Source: Neoakkermansia glycaniphila (lineage in GTDB: Bacteria > Verrucomicrobiota > Verrucomicrobiia > Verrucomicrobiales > Akkermansiaceae). Taken from it: 64,000 nt of DNA. Every line of letters starts with the position of its first letter. The first letter of the stretch is position 1. The stretch lies in contig NZ_LIGX01000022.1 of NCBI RefSeq assembly GCF_001683795.1, positions 17,996-81,995 of the forward strand. Direction: 5' to 3'. A program made the position numbers and the translations under genes. Below the pieces are notes generated by a model. That model worked only from the letters and a program-made list of their open reading frames with translations, was not told the DNA's origin and did not search any database. Shown in pieces: positions 53,106 through 61,462 of this stretch.

Positions 53106-54113
53106 ATGAAAGACACTCCGACGCGCATCAAAATCATCCGCAAGGGTATCGAACGGGAGCATCCCGAAACCTTTGCCTGGGACGACCTCCTCTTCATCAC
53201 GGATGCGTCCTGCACGGAATACGACTGGCTGATCGTCTACGACGAATTCCCGAAAGGCAGCACCGGCACCATCCTCCAAGGCTCGGAACGCCTCGCATGC
53301 CCCCGTGAGCGCACCATCCTCATCACGGTCGAGCCTCCCAACATCAAAATCTACAGCACGCCCTACGTGCGCCAGTTCGGCTACGTGCTGACCACCCACC
53401 CCGCGCGCCTGATGAAGCATCCCGGCCACCGCATCGGCAAGGGCTGCCTGCGCTGGTTCTATGAAAAGGACTGGGCCGCCATGGATGCCCAGACCGACTT
53501 CCCCAAGCCGGAAACGGTCTCCGTCGTCTGCTCCTCGAAGCAGCAGAAACGCACGCGGCATTTCGACCGCTACTCCCTCGTCCGCTATCTGGCGGACCAC
53601 ATGCCCGAGCTGCAATGGTTCGGTCACGGCGTCAAACCCATCCGAAGCAAAAACGAAGCGCTGGACGACTTCAAATACCACATCGCCATCGAGAATTACA
53701 TCGCCGACGGCCATTGGACGGAAAAACCGGCAGATGTCCTTCTGTCCGCCGCCCTCCCCTTCTACGCCGGAGATCCGAAAATCACGGAAGTCCTGCCGCC
53801 CGGAAGCATCATCCCCATTCCTCTCGACAATCCACCCGAAGCCCTGCGCATCATCCGCGAGGCCATCGCCGCCGGAGAATACGAAAAACGCCTGCCCGCC
53901 ATTCTGGAAGCCCGCCGCCTCATCCTGCACAAGTACAACATGTGGGCCCAGGTTGCGGAAATCATCGCCCGACACAAGGATGCACCCGGCTCCGCACCCG
54001 GCTTCACCCTGAAAGGCCGCCACAGGCTGCGGCGCAATCCCCTGAACGCCATCCGCGAAGGCTGGGACATCCTCCGTTACAAGGCGGGCAAACTCTTCGG
54101 AGCCTTTCAATAA
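53106..54113 (+). CDS. Glycosyltransferase family 10 (alpha-1,3-fucosyltransferase type)
   Basis: The 335-aa protein carries the GT10 donor-site block at about residues 188-250: LDDFKYHIAIENYIADGHWT, then EKPADVLLSAALPFYAGDPK and the IPIPLDNPPEALRIIREAI region, which parallels the FKxxIAxENS...TEKxxD...VPVYxG pattern of fucosyltransferases. Upstream, VCSSKQQKRTRHFDRYSLVR resembles the GDP-fucose-binding Arg region. Such enzymes make Lewis-type epitopes in some host-associated bacteria. The bidirectional terminator follows the gene. Confidence 0.88.
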   Translation: MKDTPTRIKIIRKGIEREHPETFAWDDLLFITDASCTEYDWLIVYDEFPKGSTGTILQGSERLACPRERTILITVEPPNIKIYSTPYVRQFGYVLTTHPARLMKHPGHRIGKGCLRWFYEKDWAAMDAQTDFPKPETVSVVCSSKQQKRTRHFDRYSLVRYLADHMPELQWFGHGVKPIRSKNEALDDFKYHIAIENYIADGHWTEKPADVLLSAALPFYAGDPKITEVLPPGSIIPIPLDNPPEALRIIREAIAAGEYEKRLPAILEARRLILHKYNMWAQVAEIIARHKDAPGSAPGFTLKGRHRLRRNPLNAIREGWDILRYKAGKLFGAFQ

Positions 54114-54154
54114 GCCGCACGGCCGACCGACTGCGCTCGCCTAACCTCCTCACG

Positions 54155-54190
54155 AAAAAACTCCGCAGCCGAACGACTGCGGAGTTTTTT
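54155..54190. terminator. Bidirectional terminator between the GT10 and DUF6941-like genes
   Basis: AAAAAACTCCGCAG (54155-54168) and CTGCGGAGTTTTTT (54177-54190) form a perfect 14-bp stem with an eight-base loop. Confidence 0.93.
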
Positions 54191-54211
54191 GAAAAGATCC
54201 TTGAAGGAAAC

Positions 54212-54625
54212 TTACTGGGCGTCCTGCTGAACCTGCACGAGGCGAAGCGGCGTGCGGGAGATGAGTTCGCCGTCAAGCGTCACGTCCACGGAATAGTTGC
54301 CGGTCTTGTCGAACTTGAGACCCTGGAAGTTCATGATCAGGTTGCGGGTGAAGAAAGCAGCGCCTTCGGGAAGAGCGACGGTAAGATCGCCAACGATCGG
54401 CATGCGTTCGGGATCGAGAGCGACACCGTCTTCATCGACAATGGAGATGCCGAGCTTGTGGTCGCCTGCATCCTCGGGGGTCATGCAGAGGCGAAGAGCC
54501 AGAGAGCACATCGGGTGCACCACCGGGAATTGACGGGCGAAGAGAGTATCGAAGGCGCCTTGCACGCAAAGCTTGCCCTGATAGTCGGCTGCGTAATCGC
54601 AGAGAACAGCAACTTGGATATCCAT
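54212..54625 (-). CDS. DUF6941-like protein
   Basis: The 137-aa product begins MDIQVAVLCDYAADYQGKLC and continues VQGAFDTLFARQFPVVHPMC, followed by beta strands and a LIMNFQGLKFDKTGNYSVDV segment. The pattern fits a small conserved family of unknown function. No signal peptide or membrane helix. In the leader on the minus strand there is a TTGAAT ... TAGCTT pair and a hairpin AGCTTAC/GTAAGCT (54668-54686) between promoter and start, which may be regulatory. Confidence 0.65.
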   Translation of the reverse strand: MDIQVAVLCDYAADYQGKLCVQGAFDTLFARQFPVVHPMCSLALRLCMTPEDAGDHKLGISIVDEDGVALDPERMPIVGDLTVALPEGAAFFTRNLIMNFQGLKFDKTGNYSVDVTLDGELISRTPLRLVQVQQDAQ

Positions 54626-54805
54626 AGTCTTGAGTAGAGTTTACATTAAAAACCTCCGCCAGCGGCGAAGCTTACAAAACGTAAGCTACCATAGCGCAGG
54701 ATATATTCAAGGGAAAAAACAGTATCATTCTGTCATCGAAAAAAAGCCGCGCAGGGAATGTGCGGGGTGCGCGGCAAAAAGTTTGCCTTCTGACATCAAT
54801 TTGGC

Positions 54806-54834
54806 TTCACCCTTTGCGGAAAACTCTTTAGACT
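54806..54834 (+). promoter_or_regulatory. Promoter of the zinc-ribbon/TPM-like gene
   Basis: TTCACC (54806-54811), 17-base spacer, TAGACT (54829-54834). The ATG at 54836 would be one base after the -10 box, so the GTG at 54842, seven bases after it, is the probable start. Confidence 0.5.
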
Positions 54835-54841
54835 GATGGGC

Positions 54842-56710
54842 GTGCCCATTTGTCCAAAATGTTCCAGCAATTTCCACCGGGGCGCGGAAGATCAATGTCC
54901 GCGTTGCGGTTTCAGCCTGAAACAGGCGGAACATATATTCGGCATCCACGATACCCCCTTCCAGCGGGTCACGGACGAAGCCGGGGCCCTCACCCACAAG
55001 GAACGCTCCGCCCTCGCCCAGATTCTGGAGAAGATCGAGCGGCGCATCTCCCCCGTAGCCCTGAGCGTCTACTTCACCGACCACGGGCAGCAGGAGCACT
55101 TCCGCAGCCACGCCCTGTGGATCATCAACCACCTGCGCCTCCACCACGCCAGCTTCGGCAAACGCGAACAGGCCAGAGCTCTGGACGATGCTCCCATCCT
55201 CATACGAGAGCAGGCAGACCAGCCGCACGGAGCGCCGTCGCCCGCCGGGCTGGCCGGGCGCACGAAAGACGCCTTCGACGAATGGAGAGAGAGATGGCAC
55301 GACTTCCTTCATCCCCTGCCCCCTCCCGTCCGCCGGGAATGGATGCTGATTCTCGTCATCGACGTGCAGCTTGAGACAGCCTGCTTCGTCTGGGGGTACA
55401 TGCTCGATCCCTACATCGACCCCGACCGCATCAACAGCTCCATCCTGAAAGCCCGCATCCCCATCCGCGAACGGGATGTCGTCCAGGCCATCAAAATCAT
55501 GATGACGGAGGCGGCCCGCGAAATCGCCTCCAGCGGCCATACCGTCATACGCCATGCCGGCAAACACGGCCTCCTGCCCCGCGGCCAGCGCGCCACCCTC
55601 TCCGCCCTCACAGCCGCCGCCCTCCTCACCCCCTGCCTCTTCGCCCCTCAAACATGGGCCGTCCCCACAAGCGCGCCATCGCCGCCCATTGCCGAGGAAG
55701 TGGAAGAACCATCCGCCGCCGGGGACGATGCGACGCCCGCATGGCTACCCGCCGACTCCCAGCTGCTGATGCAGGGCAAATGGTGGTCGAGCTATCCGCC
55801 CATCCTCTTCGAACCGGAACCCGGCGCACCCCGCGCCAGACAGGCAACCCTTCCCCAAAGCAGCCTCCTGCCCGATCCGGCGCAGCTTCCCGAAAACGAC
55901 AAAATCGTTCCGGCCGCCTACCTGAGCCTGTACGCCCAGAACGACCCCAGCAAACGCTCCAACCTCATCGACCCGCAGATGCTGCTCGCCGAGGTCGAGA
56001 AGAACGATCTGGAAACCCTTCTCAACGCCATCCCGAAGAAGTGCAACTTTCGCATCTACGTCAGCCTCTTCGTGCGCGGGCAGAAATACGACCCGAGAAT
56101 CGACGCCCAGCGGCTGATCGCCCAGGTATGCCGCCCTCACGAGCGCAGCGTCCTCATCCAGTACCACCTCGGGGACTCGGAGAGCGTCCAAATCGCCTAC
56201 GACCCCAATTTCCATGACGAACTCCCGGAGGGGGACCGCAACCGCATCCTACAGGAAGTCAAGGAAGAGGTATCCCGGTACTCCAACGGGCCGGATGCCC
56301 TCTACGCAGGCATCACTTCTCTGGCGGCGCGCCTCCATCCCGAAGTGGCGCAGCTGCAAAAGCTCGAAAGAAGGCGCCACAAGGAAGCCCAGGCCAGCAC
56401 GGATATCGAAGTGCCTGCCGTCGACATCCAGATCGCCAGGGAACAAACGGAGAAAAAGGAATCATGGAAGGCCAAGCTGGCGGAAATCGCCCAGAACCCC
56501 GCCATGCTGACCATGCTCTATGCCGTACTGGGCGTTCTGGCCCTGTTCGGCGCCTTCATCCTCCTTTGGCGCCGCTGGAAGAGGCATATCCACCTTCTCG
56601 ACTCCCATCCCGATATCCGGCTGGGCGCACCCTACGGGGCCGGAGTCAGCCGCACCGTCCGCTACATGGACGGAAAAGAACCGGCAGCGGATATCAGGGA
56701 CGTTGTTTAA
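54842..56710 (+). CDS. Membrane protein with N-terminal zinc ribbon and TPM-like domain
   Basis: From GTG 54842 the product has 622 residues. It opens with a zinc ribbon (ICPKCSSNFHRGAEDQCPRC), then a TPM-like domain (about residues 35-245: VTDEAGALTHKERSALAQIL, RISPVALSVYFTDHG, later DVVQAIKIMMTEAAREI). A first hydrophobic helix (ALTAAALLTPCLFAPQTWA) and a final membrane helix (LTMLYAVLGVLALFGAFILL) flank an extended soluble domain that contains a VRGQKYDPRIDAQRLIAQVC stretch. TPM domains are linked to photosystem repair or phosphatase-like roles, but no function is known for this architecture. Confidence 0.6.
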   Translation: MPICPKCSSNFHRGAEDQCPRCGFSLKQAEHIFGIHDTPFQRVTDEAGALTHKERSALAQILEKIERRISPVALSVYFTDHGQQEHFRSHALWIINHLRLHHASFGKREQARALDDAPILIREQADQPHGAPSPAGLAGRTKDAFDEWRERWHDFLHPLPPPVRREWMLILVIDVQLETACFVWGYMLDPYIDPDRINSSILKARIPIRERDVVQAIKIMMTEAAREIASSGHTVIRHAGKHGLLPRGQRATLSALTAAALLTPCLFAPQTWAVPTSAPSPPIAEEVEEPSAAGDDATPAWLPADSQLLMQGKWWSSYPPILFEPEPGAPRARQATLPQSSLLPDPAQLPENDKIVPAAYLSLYAQNDPSKRSNLIDPQMLLAEVEKNDLETLLNAIPKKCNFRIYVSLFVRGQKYDPRIDAQRLIAQVCRPHERSVLIQYHLGDSESVQIAYDPNFHDELPEGDRNRILQEVKEEVSRYSNGPDALYAGITSLAARLHPEVAQLQKLERRRHKEAQASTDIEVPAVDIQIAREQTEKKESWKAKLAEIAQNPAMLTMLYAVLGVLALFGAFILLWRRWKRHIHLLDSHPDIRLGAPYGAGVSRTVRYMDGKEPAADIRDVV

Positions 56711-56804
56711 CACACACTCTCTCGCCCCTTTCCTCCGCCGGAGGCTCCTTTACCTTACCGGGCCCATCATGCCCATCTTCCGGCATCCTGAGCATCCGGT
56801 AAGG

Positions 56805-56841
56805 AAAAAGGGTATTGACGGAGCGGACCGCCAATACCCTT
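56805..56841 (-). terminator. Terminator of the first RHH gene
   Basis: AAGGGTATTG and CAATACCCTT pair across 56808-56841 around a GC-rich inner stem, with a T run (TTTTTCC) on the minus strand. It lies just downstream of the stop of the RHH gene at 56860. Confidence 0.8.
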
Positions 56842-56859
56842 GCCGAATAATTTCTACGC

Positions 56860-57108
56860 TTACTTGCCCTTGTTCCTACCGTTCTGACGTTCGGTATCAT
56901 CAGGTTCAGCCGCGAGGAAGCTTTCCGTTTCCGCGGGAATGGCATACTCCGGCATAATATTGCCCTTTTGTTCGTCCAACTTGTCAATAAACAACCGCAA
57001 GGCAATACGCAGAACCGCAGTGCGATCCAAGGCATATTTCTTGCAGTACTCGTCCATGCGAAGCTGGAGTTCTTCTGGGCACCGGAATGCTATTAGTTTC
57101 ATTTTCAT
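56860..57108 (-). CDS. Small ribbon-helix-helix-like protein, copy 1
   Basis: From ATG 57108 (or MKL at 57102) the product is about 82 aa. The N-terminus MKMKLIAFRCPEELQLRMDE, then YCKKYALDRTAVLRIALRLF and IDKLDEQ, looks like a ribbon-helix-helix DNA-binding fold: a short strand followed by two helices. The tail (NIMPEYA ... ) is acidic/basic and low complexity. It is a paralogue of the next gene (57134-57370). RHH proteins bind operator DNA as dimers; direct repeats occur at 57565-57617. Confidence 0.75.
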   Translation of the reverse strand: MKMKLIAFRCPEELQLRMDEYCKKYALDRTAVLRIALRLFIDKLDEQKGNIMPEYAIPAETESFLAAEPDDTERQNGRNKGK

Positions 57109-57133
57109 TGTCTGATGGAGAGAGATTACCCGA

Positions 57134-57370
57134 TTATTCCTCGATTTTTCGTTGGGAGGCTTGCTTTTCTGCCGCAAAAAGATCCTCCGGGGCCTGAGTC
57201 AAATGGTATTCCGGCATGATGTTCCCTCCCTGTGCATCCAATTGCTGCAAACATGATCGCAATGAAACCCGCAAAACCGTCGTCCGGTCGACGCCGTATT
57301 CTCTGCAATATTTGTCCATGCGTCTCCGGAGTTCATCGGGACATCTAAATGCAAGTAGTTTCATGCTCAT
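57134..57370 (-). CDS. Small ribbon-helix-helix-like protein, copy 2
   Basis: From ATG 57370 the product is 78 aa, SMKLLAFRCPDELRRRMDKY then CREYGVDRTTVLRVSLRSCL, with the same GNIMPEYH segment after the fold as copy 1. The two genes are tandem duplicates 25 bases apart. A promoter-like pair (TTGACC at 57415-57410, 17-base spacer, TAACGC at 57392-57387 on the minus strand) lies upstream. No toxin partner gene is visible. Confidence 0.78.
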   Translation of the reverse strand: MSMKLLAFRCPDELRRRMDKYCREYGVDRTTVLRVSLRSCLQQLDAQGGNIMPEYHLTQAPEDLFAAEKQASQRKIEE

Positions 57371-57564
57371 ATAGTGTGTGTGTGAGGCGTTATCGTAACG
57401 AAAAGGCTGGGTCAAATCAACCAATTTTTTGTTTCCAACAATTCTCCTGCCGGAATGAATATACTCGATTTTTATGTTAGGACAACGATATTTTTTCTGT
57501 TATGCATAAGTATCTCTTTTTCCGAGAATGGATTACAGCATAATAGTCAACCTCCTAACTTAAC

Positions 57565-57617
57565 AAAACTCCAATATAATAGTATTTCAATGTGAAAAAA
57601 CTCCAATATTATGGCAT
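57565..57617. repeat. Pair of direct repeats, possible operators
   Basis: 21-base units at 57565-57585 and 57597-57617 agree at 18 of 21 positions; their starts are 32 bases apart, about three helical turns. They sit about 200 bases upstream of the RHH gene pair. Confidence 0.65.
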
Positions 57618-57844
57618 ACTTTATGACAAAATATTTTTATGCAAATAGAGTGCCATTTTGAAAGATTCTTCTTGCCATTCTCTAATTGATAGAAAAATGT
57701 CATCTCTATGGCATTTTTCTATCCCGTCATCATCCGCTTGCCTGCTCTGGCAGCCATACAGGCAATACTGCCCTGTTGCGATCATGCCGCCCTAACTGCC
57801 TCCATGAGGTGCCTCGGCAAGGTGTATTTCGTCGCAAATACGCC

Positions 57845-57873
57845 TTGACAAAACCTCTACCCTGTCATACATA
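57845..57873 (+). promoter_or_regulatory. Promoter of the YczE-like membrane protein
   Basis: TTGACA (57845-57850), 17-base spacer and TACATA (57868-57873), with the ATG 24 bases downstream. This is the closest match to consensus in the window. Confidence 0.75.
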
Positions 57874-57897
57874 GCGGCCGCCTTCAAGCCATCGGCC

Positions 57898-58593
57898 ATG
57901 AATTCGGAATCCCTGTATTACTGCAAACGAGTGTTGATCTACTGCATCGGCCTCTTCCTGCTTGCCACCGGCGTCTCGCTCTCCGTACTCTCGAATCTCG
58001 GCGTCTCGCCGCTCAACACGCTGCCCTACGTACTCAGCCGCATCACATCGGCCGAAATGGGTCTTTGCACCTCGCTTGTCTTCGTCGGCTTTATCGCTCT
58101 GCAAGCGGTCATTCTGCGCCGCGAATTCAAAATGACCACCCTCCTGCAGATACTCTGCTCCTTCCTCTTCGGCTACTTCGTTTCGCTGGCATCGGCCTGT
58201 ACCTCCTGCCTGCCTGCATGCGGCAGCTATCCCCATCAGCTCCTCTACCTCATCGCCAGCATGGCATTGGTAGCGCTCGGCATTCTGTTCTACCTGAGCG
58301 CCGATCTGCTCTCCCTTCCCGGCGAAGGTGTCATGCAGGCCGTCTCCTACAAATCCGGCATCGCCTTTTCGCATTCGAAAATCTGTTTCGACTGCACCAT
58401 GGTCGCCGGCGCCATCCTCCTGTCGTATATCTTCTTCCAGAGATTGGAAGGGGTACGTGAAGGCACGGCCATTGCCGCCGTCGGCGTGGGCGGATTTCTC
58501 AACCTCTTCACGCGCCTCTGGAAAAACAAACTCGTCCATTTTCTGGATCGCCGGGACGAAGAAGAGGAAGATTGCAGCGAAACGGCCGGTTAA
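57898..58593 (+). CDS. YczE/YitT-type membrane protein (DUF6198-like)
   Basis: The 231-aa protein has five or six membrane helices: LIYCIGLFLLATGVSLSVLS, the LGVSPLNTLPYVLSRITSAE loop, LVFVGFIALQAVIL, LLQILCSFLFGYFVSLASAC, LIASMALVALGILFYLSADL, and AGAILLSYIFFQ. The pattern of small residues and the SPLNTL loop match the YczE/YyaS/YitT family of unknown transporters. An acidic C-terminal tail follows (DEEEEDCSETAG). Confidence 0.8.
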   Translation: MNSESLYYCKRVLIYCIGLFLLATGVSLSVLSNLGVSPLNTLPYVLSRITSAEMGLCTSLVFVGFIALQAVILRREFKMTTLLQILCSFLFGYFVSLASACTSCLPACGSYPHQLLYLIASMALVALGILFYLSADLLSLPGEGVMQAVSYKSGIAFSHSKICFDCTMVAGAILLSYIFFQRLEGVREGTAIAAVGVGGFLNLFTRLWKNKLVHFLDRRDEEEEDCSETAG

Positions 58594-58773
58594 AAACATC
58601 AGGCAGCCTTTACCGGGCATTCATGGTCCATCGTCCATGGGAGGAATATCGATCTGCCAGAACTCCCACGGAGGTACGGCTCCCCTGAGAGACTATTATG
58701 GGACAGCCAGCCGGATACAGGCATCATCTTGTCCGCCCTTGCAGGCAGCACAGCCGGTACATGGCCGTAACGA

Positions 58774-59820
58774 TCAGGATTTCGAAGGATTCTGCCCTTC
58801 TGCCGCTTTTTTCAGATCCCGCACATCCTTCACCAGCTCGGGCAAGCGGCGGATGCAGGCATATTGCTTCTTCGCCTGCATGAACTCGCTGGCAGGCGTG
58901 CCCCAATAAACCTTGCCGCCCTCCAGATGGGTGATGACCCCGGCTTGAGCCGCAATCGTCGCCTTGTCGCCCACTTTCAAATGTCCGGCAATGCCGACCT
59001 GTGCAGCTACGGTCACATAATCGCCGATCTGCGTACTGCCGGCTACTCCGGACTGAGCCACGAGAATGCAATGCCTGCCGATCGCCACATTGTGTCCGAT
59101 CTGCACGAGATTATCGATCTTGGTTCCTTCACCGATGACGGTGCGACCGAAGCGGGCACGGTCGATCGTCGTATTCGCTCCAATATCCACATGGTCGCCG
59201 ATCTCGACGATACCCACCTGGTCGATACCCTCATAACAGCCGTTGGCGCCCATCAGGAAGCCGAAACCATCGGAGCCGATGACGGCGCCCGGCTGAACCA
59301 CAACGTGCGAACCGAGGCGGCACCGCTCGCGCACGACGACGCGCGCATGAAGCTTGCAACATTCGCCGACTACGGCGGACGCTCCGATCACGCATCCCGG
59401 GCCGATATCCGAACCGCTACCGATGCAGGCTCCTGCTTCGATCACCGCTCCGGCGCCGATGCGCACGGCAGAGGCATCCAGCTTCGCCGAAGGATCGACG
59501 ACGGCCGACGGATGAATGCCGGGAATCCATGCCGTGGACACGCTCATGAAATGCTTCACAAGGGCATTGAACGCCAGCGAAGGATTGGCTACTTCGATCA
59601 AAGCGATGCCTTCGGGATACTGGGGAAGACCCGGAGGCACGAGAACGACCCCTGCACGCGTGGCAAGAAAGTCGTGAAAATATTTTTCGTTGCCAAGAAA
59701 GGCAGCATCATCGCTGCCGGCCTCGGACAATGTGGAAACTCCGGAGATTTCACTCTCCGGAGTTCCGATTAACAGCTTACCCCCCGTCAGTTCCTGAACG
59801 GCTGCAAGTGTGAGCTTCAT
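58774..59820 (-). CDS. lpxD: UDP-3-O-(3-hydroxyacyl)glucosamine N-acyltransferase
   Basis: From ATG 59820 the product is 348 aa, normal for LpxD, the third enzyme of lipid A synthesis. It has an N-terminal uridine-binding domain ([20 protein letters not shown]), then a left-handed parallel beta helix with hexapeptide repeats (for example [47 protein letters not shown] and the catalytic His region [20 protein letters not shown]). A C-terminal helix follows. The gene lies directly downstream of the skp-like gene. Confidence 0.95.
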   Translation of the reverse strand: MKLTLAAVQELTGGKLLIGTPESEISGVSTLSEAGSDDAAFLGNEKYFHDFLATRAGVVLVPPGLPQYPEGIALIEVANPSLAFNALVKHFMSVSTAWIPGIHPSAVVDPSAKLDASAVRIGAGAVIEAGACIGSGSDIGPGCVIGASAVVGECCKLHARVVVRERCRLGSHVVVQPGAVIGSDGFGFLMGANGCYEGIDQVGIVEIGDHVDIGANTTIDRARFGRTVIGEGTKIDNLVQIGHNVAIGRHCILVAQSGVAGSTQIGDYVTVAAQVGIAGHLKVGDKATIAAQAGVITHLEGGKVYWGTPASEFMQAKKQYACIRRLPELVKDVRDLKKAAEGQNPSKS

Positions 59821-59848
59821 GAATCGCAAAATGGGGGGGATGACGCGC

Positions 59849-60475
59849 TTAGTTGGCTGCCGGAGCGGCAGGCTGGTCGAGAGGAGCGTTCGGATCAAAT
59901 CCGGCGGGAGCATTCTTGTTCAGCTCGGATTTCATGGCCGGAGTAATATCAAGGCTCTTCTTGGCGAACACGAACGTATGCGTACCGGAAGGAGTCACCG
60001 CGCTGCTGTCGAACACGATATCGAAGTTTTCCGCGCTGGCCTTGTCCTGCACTGCCTTTTCGATCTCGGTGATGATGCTGCTCATATCGCGCTTGACCAT
60101 TTCCTGGAAGGCGATCTGCTTGCGCTGCATGAAGTTCTTGTATTCGTTTTCAGCAGACATGGCATCGTTCTGCTTCAACTGGAACTCCTTGGAGATGGCC
60201 TGGCGGCGGGCATCGTTCAAGGTCGGGTCGTTATACTGCTGCCTGATCTTCTGCAGCTCTTCGCCCAAGGCCTTGAGCTTGTCCTGGCGTTCCTTGGTTT
60301 CGTTTTCGATCTTGATGCGCTGCTCGTTGATCTTCTTCTGGGCTGCATGCGTCTTGTAGTAGGATCTGAACAAATCCTGCACGTCTACGGACGCTACCTT
60401 CAGTTCCGCCGCCGTTGCCGTTGTGGCAAGACCGAGCATCGCCGTCGCAATAAAAGAAATATGGGACAATTTCAT
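59849..60475 (-). CDS. OmpH/Skp-type periplasmic chaperone
   Basis: The 208-aa product has a cleavable signal peptide ([20 protein letters not shown]), then the Skp segment [20 protein letters not shown], a long charged coiled-coil region (residues 45-135, Lys/Glu-rich) and a C-terminal [20 protein letters not shown]. Skp guides outer-membrane proteins to the BAM complex. The neighbour lpxD is its common partner in the order bamA-skp-lpxD, although bamA is not in the window. A consensus promoter lies upstream, and a GTGTCttctGACAC palindrome sits in the leader. Confidence 0.88.
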   Translation of the reverse strand: MKLSHISFIATAMLGLATTATAAELKVASVDVQDLFRSYYKTHAAQKKINEQRIKIENETKERQDKLKALGEELQKIRQQYNDPTLNDARRQAISKEFQLKQNDAMSAENEYKNFMQRKQIAFQEMVKRDMSSIITEIEKAVQDKASAENFDIVFDSSAVTPSGTHTFVFAKKSLDITPAMKSELNKNAPAGFDPNAPLDQPAAPAAN

Positions 60476-60502
60476 GTGTACACAGTGTCTTCTGACACCT
60501 TC

Positions 60503-60531
60503 ACTTTATCTGCGACCGGGAACCATGTCAA
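60503..60531 (-). promoter_or_regulatory. Promoter of skp-lpxD
   Basis: On the minus strand TTGACA (60531-60526), 17-base spacer and TAAAGT (60508-60503). A GTGTC/GACAC palindrome at 60485-60498 lies between the -10 box and the ATG. Confidence 0.7.
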
Positions 60532-60552
60532 GGGTTCGGCATGTCTTTCCCC

Positions 60553-60580
60553 TTGAATTTTCGGCATAATCGTGTACTCT
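60553..60580 (+). promoter_or_regulatory. Promoter of panC
   Basis: TTGAAT (60553-60558), 16-base spacer and TACTCT (60575-60580). GTG 60587 follows after six bases, the same spacing as for aroB. Confidence 0.55.
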
Positions 60581-60586
60581 TTCCCC

Positions 60587-61435
60587 GTGCAGAATATTTC
60601 CACCAAGCAGGCCCTTCGCCGGGCTCTGGCAGACAAGAGGAGCGGCCGCATCGTTTTCGTACCGACCATGGGCGCACTTCACGAAGGCCATGCCAGCCTC
60701 CTGAGGCAGGCACGCGAGCTGGCCGGAGCAGAAGGCTGCGTCGTCGCCAGCATCTTTCTGAACCCTGTCCAGTTCGACAACGCGGGAGATCTGGCCTCCT
60801 ACCCCAGCACGCCGGAAGCCGACCTGAAGCTCTGCGAAACGTGCGGCGTCGATATTGCATTCACCCCCGATCCCGCAAGCATGTATGAAGGCGACCGCTC
60901 CATCTCACTGGAAGAAACGAACCTCTCGACCGCGCTCTGCGGCGCAACCCGCCCCGGCCATTTCGCCGGAGTTTGCCTCGTCGTCAACAAGCTCTTCAAC
61001 CTCGTCCAGCCGACGGATGCCATCTTCGGCAAAAAGGACTACCAGCAGCTCGCCATCCTGCGCCGCATGGTGCGAGATCTCGATATTCCCATCACGCTGC
61101 ACGGAGCCGAAATTGTCCGGGAAGCGGACGGGCTTGCCCGCTCATCGCGCAATGTCCGACTCACTCCTGAACACCGCGCCGCCGCTCCCGCCATCCGGCA
61201 AAACCTCCTTGCCGCCAAACAGGCCTACGAAACGGGGACGAATGCCGACGACGTGCGCCGGGATCTGACGGCCGCCCTTGAGGCGATTCCGGGCGTCCGG
61301 GTGGATTATGCCGAACTCGTCGATGCGGAAACCCTGCACGAACTCCGCACACCTGCTTCCCCCGCGCTGCTTGCCGTCGCCGCCTGGTTCGGCGATGTGC
61401 GGCTCATCGACAATATCGAGCTTCAGCGTGCCTGA
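60587..61435 (+). CDS. panC: Pantothenate synthetase
   Basis: From GTG 60587 the product is 282 aa; an in-frame GTG at 60572 falls inside the promoter. It ligates pantoate and beta-alanine with ATP in pantothenate/CoA synthesis. Conserved blocks are IVFVPTMGALHEGHASLLRQ, FLNPVQFDNAGDLASYP, GVDIAFTPDPASMY, the RPGHFAGVCLVVNKLFNLVQ segment, AIFGKKDYQQLAILRRMVRD and GLARSSRNVRLTPEHR. Length is normal. Confidence 0.96.
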   Translation: MQNISTKQALRRALADKRSGRIVFVPTMGALHEGHASLLRQARELAGAEGCVVASIFLNPVQFDNAGDLASYPSTPEADLKLCETCGVDIAFTPDPASMYEGDRSISLEETNLSTALCGATRPGHFAGVCLVVNKLFNLVQPTDAIFGKKDYQQLAILRRMVRDLDIPITLHGAEIVREADGLARSSRNVRLTPEHRAAAPAIRQNLLAAKQAYETGTNADDVRRDLTAALEAIPGVRVDYAELVDAETLHELRTPASPALLAVAAWFGDVRLIDNIELQRA

Positions 61436-61462
61436 TTTCCACCCCCCATCCACATCCCTCAC

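Larger units (their letters stand above)
57371..57897. other. AT-rich intergenic region with direct repeats
   Basis: A 527-base stretch without a gene. It holds the promoter of the RHH pair, two 21-base direct repeats AAAACTCCAATATAATAGTA and AAAACTCCAATATTATGGCA (57565 and 57597, 32 bases apart) and the promoter of the YczE-like gene at its right end. The base composition is clearly AT-rich between 57470 and 57690. Confidence 0.65.

Noticed and set aside
56860..57370. Toxin-antitoxin module
   Set aside because: Both small genes are RHH-like paralogues; neither resembles a toxin and no third gene is nearby.
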